The translations under genes were made by a program, and so were the position numbers. From an uncultured Litoreibacter sp. (lineage in GTDB: Bacteria > Pseudomonadota > Alphaproteobacteria > Rhodobacterales > Rhodobacteraceae), in the NCBI GenBank assembly GCA_947504205.1, contig CANNGL010000003.1, forward strand, positions 62,001-126,000: DNA of 64,000 nucleotides, read 5' to 3'. Shown here one piece after another: positions 26,259 to 37,674 of this stretch (its first letter is position 1; each line of letters begins with the position of its first letter). The notes under the pieces were generated by a model. It made no database searches. It was not told the origin of the DNA and worked only from the letters and a program-made list of their open reading frames with translations.

Positions 26259-27332
26259 ATGACTCAACTATCTGCGCGATACGAAGAACTGATTAATCAA
26301 GGCGTCCTGACGTCAGACCCTGCTCAGGTATCGGCTATTCCACTGCTTGAAAAGCTCGCTTCCGACTTGGCCAAGGCGCGTCCAAAACAGGGGCTATTTT
26401 CCAAGCTCTCAAGATCTGCACCTGAACCAGTAAAAGGTCTCTATCTTTGGGGTGGCGTAGGGCGCGGCAAATCAATGCTGATGGATTTGTTCTTTGATGT
26501 CACTGAGGTCGAGCAAAAGCGACGGGTGCACTTCCATGGTTTCATGCAGGAGGTGCAGGCAGCGCTTCACGACGCTCGAAAAACCGGTGTGGATGATGCA
26601 ATTGCGCCAGTTGCAGATGATATCGCCAGAAATCTGCGGCTGTTGTGTTTCGATGAAATGCAAATATCCGACATTGCAGATGCGATGATTGTCGGACGTC
26701 TGTTCGAGCGGCTTTTTAACGCGGGCGTTGCAATTGTGACTACATCCAATCGCACTCCTGATGGCCTGTACAAAGATGGTCTTAACCGTGATCTTTTTTT
26801 GCCCTTCATAGAGCTTCTCAAAGAACATCTAGTTGTTCATAAGTTGGTTGCTGATCGGGATTACCGACAAGATCGACTGGCGGGGTCAACTGTATATTTT
26901 ACACCTGCTGATGCGAAAGCACGCAAAGCAATCGACAAGATTTGGGTCGATATTACAGGCGGGTCAGCGGGACCTCTTGAGCTCTCAGTTAAAGGTCGAA
27001 AGGTAGTCGTGCCGGCCTATCGAAATGGCGCTGGTCGATCGACGTTCTTTGACTTGTGCGGACTGCCGCTCGGACCGGGTGACTATCTGGAAATTGCAAA
27101 ATCGGTTCGGGTTCTAGTGATTGATGACATCCCGCGACTGTCACGCTCCAACTTCAACGAAGCGAAACGGTTTGTGACGCTGATTGACGCACTCTATGAG
27201 GCGCGAGTGAAGCTAATTTGCTCGGCTGCGGACATACCGGAACGACTTTATCTCGAAGGCGAAGGCGTTTTCGAGTTCGAACGAACGGCCTCTCGGCTAC
27301 GCGAGATGCAAGCAGCAGACTGGGCAACTTGA
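26259..27332 (+). CDS. zapE: Cell division protein ZapE (AFG1-type ATPase)
   Basis: A 357-residue AAA-like ATPase. Walker A is LWGGVGRGKSMLMDLFF (near residue 67) and Walker B LLCFDEMQISDIADAM. The family block FHGFMQEVQAALHDAR and SRSNFNEAKRFVTLIDALYE near the C-terminus confirm the AFG1/ZapE family. In E. coli ZapE binds the Z-ring under stress; mitochondrial AFG1 handles inner-membrane proteins. It converges with folC, 27 bases apart. Confidence 0.93.
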   Translation: MTQLSARYEELINQGVLTSDPAQVSAIPLLEKLASDLAKARPKQGLFSKLSRSAPEPVKGLYLWGGVGRGKSMLMDLFFDVTEVEQKRRVHFHGFMQEVQAALHDARKTGVDDAIAPVADDIARNLRLLCFDEMQISDIADAMIVGRLFERLFNAGVAIVTTSNRTPDGLYKDGLNRDLFLPFIELLKEHLVVHKLVADRDYRQDRLAGSTVYFTPADAKARKAIDKIWVDITGGSAGPLELSVKGRKVVVPAYRNGAGRSTFFDLCGLPLGPGDYLEIAKSVRVLVIDDIPRLSRSNFNEAKRFVTLIDALYEARVKLICSAADIPERLYLEGEGVFEFERTASRLREMQAADWAT

Positions 27333-27359
27333 CGATCAGACATTCTGCAAAACATCGCC

Positions 27360-28634
27360 TCAAGAATTCTCCCGCAGGATGGTGCCCGCCAAATATAGCG
27401 ACCCACAAATCAGAATCCTTGCATTCGGCGCTACCGTCGCAATTTTTTCGACGGCGGTGGCAGCATTCTCTGCTGTGGTTGCAGCGATACCTGCGGCCAA
27501 TGCAGCGTGACAAGTTTCGGCCGCTGGGAGAGTGTTCGGTTCACCGGGGATTGATACCGCATGAAGCGATGCCGCTAGTGGCGCGATTGGCGCCATATAC
27601 CCTGAGACATCCTTGGTGTTCATAAGGCCACAAATCAGATGTGTTTCTCTGTCTGGCAGACGTATCAGCGCTTCGGCCAGTGTTTCTGCGCAGGCGGCGT
27701 TGTGACCGCCATCCAGCCAAAATTCTGCCTGCGGCGCGGCATCTACCAGTGGACCCTTACGCAATCGCTGCATACGGGCAGGCCAGCTAACATCCGTCAC
27801 TGCTGACTCTGCCGCATTCTCGCCCAGACCCAATTGACGCAATACGGTGATTGCAGTTCCGGCATTCTGAAATTGGTGCGCACCGACGAGTACAGGCGCG
27901 GGTAGATCGAGCAAACTTGTTTCATCCTGATACGTGAGGCGACCACGATCCTCAAAAGCATCCCAGTGCTGTCCTTGGACGAGCAACGGCGCGCCTATCT
28001 TGTCCGCACGAGCTTCAATTACCGCTTCCGCATCTTCAGACTGGCGCGCGATGACACCAACGACACCCCTCTTAAGAATACCCGCTTTTTCACCAGCGAT
28101 TTCTGCAACGGTATTTCCCAAGAACTGCGGATGGTCGAACGAAACAGGGGTTATCACCGTTACTGCGGGCTTTTCGATGACATTCGTTGCATCCAAACGG
28201 CCGCCAAGACCGACCTCAAGCAAGCAGTAGTCTGCTTTAACACGACTAAATGCAAGAAGCGCCGCTACGGTGGTAATTTCGAAGTAAGTGATCGGCTCGG
28301 CGCCGTTCGCTTCATAGCATTCATCCAGCACCTCGCTGAGATAGGGTTCTGAAATGAGCTCACCGTTAAGCCGGATACGCTCATGAAAGCGTACCAGATG
28401 GGGAGAGGTGTAAACGTGACAGGTTTTTTCAGCCCCTTCGAGACCCGCTCGGATCATCGCAAGGGTTGAACCTTTTCCATTGGTCCCGGCAACATGAATG
28501 ACCGGAGGCAACTTGGTCTGCGGATTACCCAGCCGGTCCAATAGTCGCCAGACCCGGTCCAAGGTAAGGTCAATAATTTTCGGATGCAGCGCCATCATCC
28601 TCTCAAGGATGATGTCACTCTTTAGTTCGCTCAT
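27360..28634 (-). CDS. folC: Bifunctional folylpolyglutamate/dihydrofolate synthase FolC
   Basis: A 424-residue Mur-ligase-like enzyme that adds glutamate to dihydropteroate and to folates. The P-loop is [15 protein letters not shown] (near residue 47); the folate-side [16 protein letters not shown] and the metal/ATP elements [13 protein letters not shown] and [16 protein letters not shown] follow in order. Its ATG overlaps the accD stop by four bases. The accD-folC pairing is common in proteobacteria. Confidence 0.95.
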   Translation of the reverse strand: MSELKSDIILERMMALHPKIIDLTLDRVWRLLDRLGNPQTKLPPVIHVAGTNGKGSTLAMIRAGLEGAEKTCHVYTSPHLVRFHERIRLNGELISEPYLSEVLDECYEANGAEPITYFEITTVAALLAFSRVKADYCLLEVGLGGRLDATNVIEKPAVTVITPVSFDHPQFLGNTVAEIAGEKAGILKRGVVGVIARQSEDAEAVIEARADKIGAPLLVQGQHWDAFEDRGRLTYQDETSLLDLPAPVLVGAHQFQNAGTAITVLRQLGLGENAAESAVTDVSWPARMQRLRKGPLVDAAPQAEFWLDGGHNAACAETLAEALIRLPDRETHLICGLMNTKDVSGYMAPIAPLAASLHAVSIPGEPNTLPAAETCHAALAAGIAATTAENAATAVEKIATVAPNARILICGSLYLAGTILRENS

Positions 28635-29569
28635 TTATCAGCGTCCGGCTCACCCAGTTCTTGCGTAAGTTCCGGTGCCGCGCCTCCCTCGGGTGCGGGC
28701 AGATCACCCTTAACTGCCGGGGGCTGATTGGTCAGCATTCGTATGATGGTGACCAACTCATTCTTGAGGTCTTTCCTGTGCGATACGCGATCAAGCATAC
28801 CGTGATCCAACAGATACTCTGCCCGCTGGAAACCCTCTGGCAGCTTCTCGCGGATAGTCTGCTCGATCACCCGAGGGCCAGCAAAGCAAATCAACGCATT
28901 GGGTTCGGCGATGTGCACATCTCCAAGCATCGCATAAGACGCCGTGACCCCACCTGTCGTCGGGTGAGTAAGCACGACGATGTAGGGCAAACCGGCCTCT
29001 TTCAGCATCTCAACGGCAACGGTCGTGCGTGGCATCTGCATCAATGACAGGATGCCTTCCTGCATACGCGCGCCGCCCGCAGCAGAGAACAACACGAGCG
29101 GACGCTTCAGCAAAACCGCTCGTTCGGCGGCAGCAATGATTGCATTGCCGACATACATACCCATCGAGCCCGCCATAAAGCTGAAGTCCTGACATGCTGC
29201 GACGATCGGCGTGCGCATGACTTCCCCTTCGGCCACGAGCATCGCTTCTTTTTCACCCGTAGATTTGCGGGCGTCACGCATGCGATCCGGGTATTTTTTC
29301 TGGTCTCGAAAGCCGAGCGGGTCGGCGATCGGCTCCTGAACTTCGACCTCCGAGAAAATTCCCCCGTCAAACAAGGCAACAAATCTCGCACGCGGCGTGA
29401 TCGCCATGTGGTGGTCGCAATTGGTGCATACATTCAGGTTTTCGGCGAGTTCACGATGAAACAACATCGTGCCACATTCCGGGCACTTCGACCAAAGGTT
29501 CTCAGGCACCTCACGGCGCGAAAAAATCGAGTTGATCGTCGGACGTACGTAGTTGGAAATCCAGTTCAT
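28631..29569 (-). CDS. accD: Acetyl-CoA carboxylase carboxyltransferase subunit beta
   Basis: A 312-residue subunit that transfers carboxyl from biotin to acetyl-CoA as part of the AccA-AccD complex. A four-cysteine zinc ribbon lies near the N-terminus (KCPECGTML and NVCTNCDHH). The crotonase-like core contains [16 protein letters not shown] and [18 protein letters not shown] 29569 has GAGG in front and yields the usual [10 protein letters not shown] start; the longer frame to 29632 would overlap the CPBP gene. Operon order is CPBP protease, accD, folC. Confidence 0.96.
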   Translation of the reverse strand: MNWISNYVRPTINSIFSRREVPENLWSKCPECGTMLFHRELAENLNVCTNCDHHMAITPRARFVALFDGGIFSEVEVQEPIADPLGFRDQKKYPDRMRDARKSTGEKEAMLVAEGEVMRTPIVAACQDFSFMAGSMGMYVGNAIIAAAERAVLLKRPLVLFSAAGGARMQEGILSLMQMPRTTVAVEMLKEAGLPYIVVLTHPTTGGVTASYAMLGDVHIAEPNALICFAGPRVIEQTIREKLPEGFQRAEYLLDHGMLDRVSHRKDLKNELVTIIRMLTNQPPAVKGDLPAPEGGAAPELTQELGEPDADK

Positions 29570-29624
29570 TGCGGCCTCGTTCCCCGGTCTGTGTTGAAAT
29601 AAGCTGCAGGACTGCGAAATGCAA

Positions 29625-30524
29625 TCAGGCAAGCTTGCGGCGAAGAATTTGCCAGGCGATGAAGATCACAATTATATCGATGATCATCAGAGGAGCCACC
29701 GGATAGAGATTGTCCATGGTGAACGGCGCCAAATATAGCGACAACCCTGAAAGCTGGCCCGGAATTGCCACCAGAAACAACGCGAAGAAGTTGTTGGTGA
29801 AATGAAATGCTGTAGCAGCGCCAAGATTGCCCGTGATCCGCGTAAGGTCCATGGCGACAAAGCCGAAGAACCCCGTGGCCAAAACAATCAGGACGGTTAA
29901 AATAGGGTCGAACTCACCGCTGAAATGGGCGAACCCGAATAAAATTGACGGTAGTAGGCCCCAAACCCAGACGGATCGGAATCGCACCGCGAGCTGTTGG
30001 GTCAGATAACCACGAAACACCAACTCTTCCGCGCCGGTCTGAAGCAGCAATAATGGGATCGCAGGAATCAGATACAAAAGCCACAATCCAAATCCAAGCT
30101 GTGGCTCGACCGACAGGTCCATCACCAGCGTTAAAATTACTCCAGACAGCACGAAGACCGGGATTGTGACGGACAGTGTTCGTCCAAAGTTTCTGACCGC
30201 TTGGCCAAAAGGTCCCACCAGCGACCGAAATCCGCGTTTGTGCCAAAACGCTGCAAAAACTGCACCAAGTGCCATTCCAAGGAATGACGCCAGCAGTATG
30301 AACATGGCGATCGGGTCTGAACCTGTCTCCAGTTGCGACATCAGTCGGATCTGAAATTCACGCGAAACCAAGAGGCCGATTAATACAAAGCCAATCGCAG
30401 AGAAGGCAAAGTAAACCACCACAGCGGTGCCGATCCCAATAAGGAAGCGCCACAACTCTGGGCGACGGCTTGCATCGGCAAGGAAGTTCTCGAAGTTTTG
30501 GGTACGCTCGAACATAACGCTCAT
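29625..30524 (-). CDS. CPBP-family intramembrane metalloprotease
   Basis: A 299-residue inner-membrane protein with about eight hydrophobic segments. The Abi/CPBP motifs are complete: [13 protein letters not shown] (motif 1), [12 protein letters not shown] (motif 2, His) and [12 protein letters not shown] (motif 3, His and Asn). This family includes type II CAAX proteases and bacteriocin-immunity proteins; the target here is unknown. It is the first gene before accD and diverges from ilvD. Confidence 0.88.
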   Translation of the reverse strand: MSVMFERTQNFENFLADASRRPELWRFLIGIGTAVVVYFAFSAIGFVLIGLLVSREFQIRLMSQLETGSDPIAMFILLASFLGMALGAVFAAFWHKRGFRSLVGPFGQAVRNFGRTLSVTIPVFVLSGVILTLVMDLSVEPQLGFGLWLLYLIPAIPLLLLQTGAEELVFRGYLTQQLAVRFRSVWVWGLLPSILFGFAHFSGEFDPILTVLIVLATGFFGFVAMDLTRITGNLGAATAFHFTNNFFALFLVAIPGQLSGLSLYLAPFTMDNLYPVAPLMIIDIIVIFIAWQILRRKLA

Positions 30525-30626
30525 TCTTTTTCGCCAACGATAGTGACCGCACGCAATGGGCGCAATCGCGCTTGTGCCTTTGAGGCTTGGGGATTATTCC
30601 CAGAGGCAACGCTTAGGGAGGCTACA

Positions 30627-32390
30627 ATGCTCAAGAAACCCACCGACAAGTCAAAACTGCCGAGCCGTCACGTCACCGAAGGCCCGGCGCGTGCGCCGCA
30701 CCGTTCGTACTTTTACGCAATGGGGCTCGGCGATGAAGAGATTCACCAGCCTTGGGTTGGTGTTGCGACTTGTTGGAATGAAGCAGCGCCTTGCAACATT
30801 GCGCTGAACCGTCAGGCGCAAGCTGTGAAGCTGGGCGTTAAGCAAGGCGGTGGTACTCCGCGCGAGTTTACCACGATCACTGTGACAGACGGGATTGCAA
30901 TGGGTCACGAAGGCATGCGTTCTTCGCTGGCATCGCGCGAAGCGATTGCGGACACCGTCGAGCTTACAATGCGCGGTCATTGCTACGACGCAATTGTTGG
31001 CCTTGCAGGCTGCGACAAATCACTTCCAGGCATGATGATGGCAATGGTCCGCCTGAACACGCCTTCGGTTTTCATCTATGGTGGTTCGATCCTGCCAGGG
31101 AAAGCACCTGCGGGTGCTGATGTACCTGAAGATTTTGCAAATCGCGACCTGACCGTTCAGGACATGTTCGAAGCCGTCGGTCGTCATCAAGCCGGTGATT
31201 TGTCTGACTCAGCGCTCGATATTCTGGAACGTGTTGCTTGTCCGTCTGCTGGCGCCTGTGGTGGTCAATTTACGGCCAACACCATGGCATGCGTATCAGA
31301 GGCGATCGGTTTGGCCTTGCCAAATTCTTCCGGAGCGCCCGCGCCGTATGAAAGCCGTGATCAGTATTCTATCGCTTCCGGCGAAGCGGTGATGCGTTTG
31401 ATCGAGAAAAATATTCGTGCCCGGGATGTCGTAACCCGCAAATCACTAGAAAACGCAGCCCGTGTTGTTGCCTGCACCGGTGGGTCGACAAACGCTGGTT
31501 TGCATCTGCCAGCAATTGCCCATGAAGCGGGCATCGAGTTCACGCTGTCAGATGTTTGCGAAATTTTCCGTGATACCCCTTACTTTGTAGACCTTAAGCC
31601 GGGCGGGCAATACGTTGCCAAGGACCTGTACGAGGCCGGCGGTGTTCCAGTCGTCATGAAGGAGTTACGCAAAGCAGGCCTCATCCACGAAGACTGTGTC
31701 ACCGCGACAGGAAAGACCATTGGCGAGACCTTGGATGAAACCAAAGGAACCGCTGATGGCAAGGTCATCTATGCTGTAGAAAATCCGCTTTCGAAAACCG
31801 GTGGCGTTGTTGGTCTGGAAGGCAATTTGGCCCCAGATGGAGCTATCGTAAAAGTGGCCGGTATCGCATCTCAGCATCAACGCTTCGTAGGCCCTGCACG
31901 AGTGTTCGAGTGTGAAGAAGACGCGTTTGCCGCAGTTCAGAACCGGGAATACGAAGAGGGCGAAGTCCTCGTGATCCGCAATGAAGGGCCCGCTGGGGGT
32001 CCTGGAATGCGCGAAATGCTTGCGACGACTGCTGCTCTGTCCGGCCAAGGTATGGGCAAGAAAGTTGCCTTGATCACCGATGGTCGTTTCTCAGGTGCGA
32101 CTCGCGGCTTCTGCGTAGGGCATGTTGGTCCTGAAGCTGCACACGGCGGGCCAATCGGAATGCTTGAGAACGGTGATGTGATCACTATCGATGCGATCAC
32201 TGGTGAGATCAGTGTCGATCTAAGCGATGATGAACTTGCCAAACGGAAGAAGAGCTGGTCCGGGCCACGCAAGACGATCTACGCGTCAGGCGCTTTGTGG
32301 AAATACTCCCAACTTGTTGGCCCAGCCAAATTCGGGGCATGTACGCACCCGGGCGGCGGCAAGGAAGAGCATATCTATATGGATCTATGA
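30627..32390 (+). CDS. ilvD: Dihydroxy-acid dehydratase
   Basis: A 587-residue Fe-S enzyme of branched-chain amino acid and pantothenate synthesis that dehydrates 2,3-dihydroxy-isovalerate and its methylvalerate homologue. Cluster cysteines lie in [24 protein letters not shown] and [16 protein letters not shown]. The C-terminal [11 protein letters not shown] signature is present. ATG 30627 is placed by AGGGAGG seven bases upstream; the open frame from 30498 runs into the promoter gap and is rejected. Confidence 0.97.
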   Translation: MLKKPTDKSKLPSRHVTEGPARAPHRSYFYAMGLGDEEIHQPWVGVATCWNEAAPCNIALNRQAQAVKLGVKQGGGTPREFTTITVTDGIAMGHEGMRSSLASREAIADTVELTMRGHCYDAIVGLAGCDKSLPGMMMAMVRLNTPSVFIYGGSILPGKAPAGADVPEDFANRDLTVQDMFEAVGRHQAGDLSDSALDILERVACPSAGACGGQFTANTMACVSEAIGLALPNSSGAPAPYESRDQYSIASGEAVMRLIEKNIRARDVVTRKSLENAARVVACTGGSTNAGLHLPAIAHEAGIEFTLSDVCEIFRDTPYFVDLKPGGQYVAKDLYEAGGVPVVMKELRKAGLIHEDCVTATGKTIGETLDETKGTADGKVIYAVENPLSKTGGVVGLEGNLAPDGAIVKVAGIASQHQRFVGPARVFECEEDAFAAVQNREYEEGEVLVIRNEGPAGGPGMREMLATTAALSGQGMGKKVALITDGRFSGATRGFCVGHVGPEAAHGGPIGMLENGDVITIDAITGEISVDLSDDELAKRKKSWSGPRKTIYASGALWKYSQLVGPAKFGACTHPGGGKEEHIYMDL

Positions 32391-32394
32391 TCGA

Positions 32395-33060
32395 GTGCGG
32401 CTGGCGTTAGGATTGATTGCGCTATTTGCACTGGCTGCCTGCGACGATAGTGCGACGGCGGGCTTTGGTCTGTTTGCCCGAGCACCGTCCGCGCCGCAGG
32501 TGACCTCCGCCGTCGTGACAAAGTCACAGGTTCGCATCGCGGGCCCCTACGGATTCTGCGTCGACCCAATTTCAACATCCAAGCGACCAGAACGTGCCTT
32601 TGTCGTTTTTGGAAACTGCGCGGCGATCAGTAAATCGAATGACGCCCCACAGCCCTTCGTTGATGCTGTTGCACTGGTCAGCGTAAGCGTTCTTGGTGAA
32701 GAAGAAAGCAAGGCACTGGCCAATCCACAGGCACTTGAACAGTTTCTTGTTTCGGTCCCCGGACGAGCCACGCTGAGCCGGTCTGGCCAAGCCGACACGG
32801 TCGAAATATTTGATAGTTTTGCCACATCTCAGGCTGTGTATTTGCGCATAAAGGATGATAGCCGAGGGGGTGCAAGCGGCCTTGATCAAGCGTATTGGCG
32901 TGGCTTTCGCATGTTAGCCAGTGCAGCTGTTTCGGTTTCCGTTGCAGGGCCAGAGGGGCAGCCACTTCCACCAGCAGCTGGGCTGGATCTGGCGCGCGAG
33001 TTTGTCGGTAACTTGTCTAGCGTACCTGCCGCCGAGGCCGAGATTCCCGCGTCAGGTTGA
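32395..33060 (+). CDS. Lipoprotein of unknown function downstream of ilvD
   Basis: A 221-residue protein starting at GTG 32395, five bases after the ilvD stop. The N-terminus MRLALGLIALFALAAC is a good lipoprotein signal. The mature part contains YGFCVDPIST and VVFGNCAAIS cysteines and a C-terminal alanine-rich stretch. An open frame extends upstream inside ilvD to 32227 but would destroy the signal peptide. It may be co-transcribed with ilvD and ends in a probable terminator at 33069. I recognise no family. Confidence 0.75.
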   Translation: MRLALGLIALFALAACDDSATAGFGLFARAPSAPQVTSAVVTKSQVRIAGPYGFCVDPISTSKRPERAFVVFGNCAAISKSNDAPQPFVDAVALVSVSVLGEEESKALANPQALEQFLVSVPGRATLSRSGQADTVEIFDSFATSQAVYLRIKDDSRGGASGLDQAYWRGFRMLASAAVSVSVAGPEGQPLPPAAGLDLAREFVGNLSSVPAAEAEIPASG

Positions 33061-33068
33061 GGATTTGT

Positions 33069-33097
33069 AAACACCAACCGGCGATGGGTTGCTGTTT
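33069..33097 (+). terminator. Probable terminator after the ilvD-lipoprotein unit
   Basis: AAACA-C-CAACC (33069-33079) pairs with GGTTG-C-TGTTT (33087-33097), ten base pairs with one mismatch, followed by a T-rich stretch (ATTTGG). It lies eight bases after the stop codon. Confidence 0.55.
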
Positions 33098-33175
33098 ATT
33101 TGGACGAAACCATTGTTTGCGTTAATGAAACAGTGTTAGCGAGTTTGTCAGAGCTTTCAGGATAACCACTGGGAC

Positions 33176-33949
33176 ATGATGGACCGTTTCAGAGAATTTG
33201 TGAGGCAGCGCTTGCATAAGCGGAGCCTGCGGCTGTGGGAATCCGTAGCAAAAGACGCCGAGAACCTCGACCTGTCCATCCTTCGACAAGTCAGAACACA
33301 GGCCCGGCAAATGCGACGCCGCGTCGACCAAGTGACACATATTGCCGATGGTCGGCTTACACTGCCGCGGATTGGCTCGAACGCCATCCGAAAGCCGGCA
33401 CAATCAGATTGGTCGCATAGACCAGAGATTTGGCGCGGTCCAATCTCGCCATCGGGGATATCCGCAATGGAGAGCCGCTCCCGAATTGGGAACGAGGCGA
33501 CTCTATATCACGACTGCACAATTTCTGAGCTAACGCTCCGGCAGGTACGCAATACCCGTGAAGAAGATCTTGCGCCATTTGGCTTGCGCATGGACGTGTT
33601 CAAGTTTGATGGCAGTTTTCTAAGTCTGGTTATCGACTTGCCCGAAAGTGCTGTGGACGGATTACGCAAGAACCACATCCTGCGAATGGACACTGTGGTC
33701 GAGACGGAAAAGCCGCTAGAAATCTTCGGCCGTCTAAATATCAAATATGGTCCAAATGTTGAGCAAGTTGTTCGAGAGCTTCCGCTAGACGGATCTGACA
33801 TGATCGTCGAATTTGACTTGGCACATACAAAGATCACAGAACGACGGCTTGAACGAATGTGGATGGATCTGATTTTTGAGGGACCCGAAATGAACGAGAT
33901 CAACCTGCGTGATATCACGTTCAGCAGACGCCCCCGCGCAGATTTCTAG
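33176..33949 (+). CDS. Conserved unknown protein, DUF6478-like
   Basis: A 257-residue soluble protein without signal peptide or membrane segment. The N-terminal 60 residues are strongly basic and helical (RQRLHKRSLRLWESVAKDAE, QVRTQARQMRRRVDQ). The C-terminal 150 residues form a beta-rich domain (RPEIWRGPISPSG, LRMDVFKFDGSFLSLVIDLP, LNIKYGPNVEQ, EFDLAHTKITERR). It resembles proteins annotated as DUF6478 in Rhodobacteraceae, from memory. It sits nine bases ahead of a second unknown gene, suggesting a two-gene unit. The function is unknown. Confidence 0.75.
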   Translation: MMDRFREFVRQRLHKRSLRLWESVAKDAENLDLSILRQVRTQARQMRRRVDQVTHIADGRLTLPRIGSNAIRKPAQSDWSHRPEIWRGPISPSGISAMESRSRIGNEATLYHDCTISELTLRQVRNTREEDLAPFGLRMDVFKFDGSFLSLVIDLPESAVDGLRKNHILRMDTVVETEKPLEIFGRLNIKYGPNVEQVVRELPLDGSDMIVEFDLAHTKITERRLERMWMDLIFEGPEMNEINLRDITFSRRPRADF

Positions 33950-33958
33950 GAAAGCAGT

Positions 33959-34339
33959 ATGACACAGCTCACTCTGACCAAAACGCGTATACAGGCTGGT
34001 ACCTACGAGGGGGTTCTGCGTTCGGGGGGTGACCTCGACGCAGGTCTAGAACTTGATGCGGTTCATTTGGAGCAATCGCTGGGAACGTTGAGCATTGAAG
34101 AAGACAACGCCCTTGATCTGACGTGGCACGTAAGGGTCCCTATCCCGGCCAACGTGCTGAGTGACGGCATTCAGACTTTTTTGATCATTGATAAATCTAC
34201 CGGCGACACCCTAGACAGCTTCACCGTTATCACTGGCGAACCCTTGGATGATGATTTGAGGGGCGAGATTGACCTGCTACGGGCCGAGCTGGATATGCTG
34301 AAGAAAGCGTTTCGGCGCCATTGTGTTGAAACGACCTAG
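33959..34339 (+). CDS. Conserved unknown protein, beta-sandwich with C-terminal coiled coil
   Basis: A 126-residue protein. The first ~100 residues are strand-rich with a central WHVRVPIPANVLSDGIQTFLI stretch. The last ~25 (LRGEIDLLRAELDMLKKAFRRH) form an amphipathic helix with heptad leucines that could drive oligomerisation. Ribosome site GAAAG lies before ATG 33959. It follows the DUF6478-like gene by nine bases and probably acts with it. No family assignment can be made. Confidence 0.72.
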   Translation: MTQLTLTKTRIQAGTYEGVLRSGGDLDAGLELDAVHLEQSLGTLSIEEDNALDLTWHVRVPIPANVLSDGIQTFLIIDKSTGDTLDSFTVITGEPLDDDLRGEIDLLRAELDMLKKAFRRHCVETT

Positions 34340-34384
34340 GTTTCCTCTGACGTTGCGTTTTGCGTGACCCCAGCGCGTGGGTAC

Positions 34385-34398
34385 GGCACAGTTGTGCC
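34385..34398. promoter_or_regulatory. Palindrome upstream of the FadH-like gene
   Basis: GGCACA (34385-34390) and TGTGCC (34393-34398) are inverted around GT, ending 18 bases before the ATG and just ahead of the GAGG ribosome site. It may be an operator or an mRNA hairpin. Confidence 0.3.
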
Positions 34399-34407
34399 AA
34401 CAATTGA

Positions 34408-36441
<2,034 letters not shown>

Positions 36442-36734
36442 TCAAATGGAAGAAGCTCAGGCCATATTTACGAATCACTGCGCAAAAAATGACGGCGTTC
36501 CATAGGTGAGAGTAAGCTTGAACTCTTTCAGAAACCGCGAAAAAATCCTATTTACTGGCGGTTTTCCGCTTATTTGCATGGTGTGACCTCTAGGGCATGA
36601 AATCCGTACCTCGTGTTTCCAAGCCATGAACGATCTGGGGGAAAACCCCCATATCGTCGCGCCTCTTTCGCATTCCTGCCTCAATTGACCCCGATAAACT
36701 GCTCAAATTGTGCTGTGTGATTGAGGTCTATTGA
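36442..36734. other. Intergenic region between fadH and the LysR gene
   Basis: This 293-base stretch is the longest gap in the window. It contains no convincing gene. The only structure seen is the hairpin at 36631-36658. A minus-strand open frame at 36475-36684 lacks a ribosome site and protein-like composition. Confidence 0.6.
36631..36658. repeat. Extended inverted repeat upstream of the LysR gene
   Basis: ACGAT-C-TGGGGG (36631-36642) mirrors CCCCCA-T-ATCGT (36647-36658) around AAAA: 11 pairs with one mismatch. It is 77 bases before the LysR start. It could end fadH transcripts (no T-run, though) or be a protein site. Confidence 0.45.
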
Positions 36735-37640
36735 ATGGATCGACTAACGGAAATGGAAGCCTTTGCAACGGTTGTGGACCAGGGTGGGTTCACCGATGCG
36801 GCTCGAAAGATGGGGATTTCCAAATCCGCTGTCTCAAAACATGTGTCGTCTTTAGAAAGCCGTTTGGGCGCGCGCTTGCTAAACCGGACAACACGCCGGG
36901 TCAGCCCAACAGAGATCGGGCTTGCTTACTATGATCGTGCACGTCGCGTTCTGAATGATGCAGGCGAAGCTGACGCTTTGGTCAGCTCTATGCAATCTGC
37001 ACCATCCGGGCTTCTTCGGATCTCGGTCGCGACGGATTTTGGCGTCAATCACATGTCGCCAATCTTGGGTGAATTCCTGGCGGATTATCCCGAAATCACT
37101 GTGAATATGGTTTTGAATAATCGCTATGTCGAACTGATCTCGGAAGGCTTCGATCTTGCGATCCGAATTGGCGAAATGGAAGACAGCTCTCTGCGTGCGC
37201 GCAAGCTGACAGAAACAACCAAACGCCTGATCGCCAGCCCAAAATACTTCGAGCAATACGGCCGTCCCGAAAAGATCGACGATTTGAACGAGCATAAGCT
37301 TTTGCACTACTCAAACCAGTCAGCAGGCAATGTTTGGAAATTGACAGCGCCGTCCGGTGAAAAACGCCAAGTGCGTTCGCAAGGCTGGCTGACCGTAAAT
37401 GACGGACAGTCCTTGCTGAACGCATGCGCATCCGGACTTGGCATCGCTTATCTTCCCAGCTTTCTCTATGCAGATATGTTGCGCGACGGGTTGGTTGAGG
37501 ACGCAATGCCGGAGCTGCCAGAGGAACGGCAAGGAATTTATGCTGTTTATCCACCGGGTCGCTACACGCAGCCCAAAGTCCGAACCTTTATCGATTTCCT
37601 TGTGGAAGCTTTCAAGGAAAAGGGTCCCGAAGATTGGTAA
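36735..37640 (+). CDS. LysR-family transcriptional regulator
   Basis: A 301-residue regulator with an N-terminal winged helix (MEAFATVVDQGGFTDAARKMGISKSAVSKHVSSLE, residues 8-42) and a two-lobe periplasmic-binding-like effector domain. It falls in the CrgA/DmlR-like group (RLGARLLNRTTRRVSPTEIG). No divergent target is obvious: fadH upstream is on the same strand, and the downstream neighbours converge. It terminates at a strong hairpin lying inside the convergent OmpA-like gene. Confidence 0.93.
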   Translation: MDRLTEMEAFATVVDQGGFTDAARKMGISKSAVSKHVSSLESRLGARLLNRTTRRVSPTEIGLAYYDRARRVLNDAGEADALVSSMQSAPSGLLRISVATDFGVNHMSPILGEFLADYPEITVNMVLNNRYVELISEGFDLAIRIGEMEDSSLRARKLTETTKRLIASPKYFEQYGRPEKIDDLNEHKLLHYSNQSAGNVWKLTAPSGEKRQVRSQGWLTVNDGQSLLNACASGLGIAYLPSFLYADMLRDGLVEDAMPELPEERQGIYAVYPPGRYTQPKVRTFIDFLVEAFKEKGPEDW

Positions 37641-37674
37641 TCCTATAGAAATAACAACGGTGTTTGGCTAACTA

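Noticed and set aside
30498-30626. N-terminal extension of IlvD
   Set aside because: It overlaps the divergent CPBP gene's start and has no match to IlvD; the AGGGAGG site points to 30627.
32227-32394. Upstream extension of the lipoprotein gene into ilvD
   Set aside because: It would place the lipobox in the middle of the protein; the GTG at 32395 gives a clean signal peptide.
36475-36684. Minus-strand open frame of 69 codons in the longest gap
   Set aside because: No ribosome site, odd composition, and it overlaps the upstream hairpin; it looks like chance.
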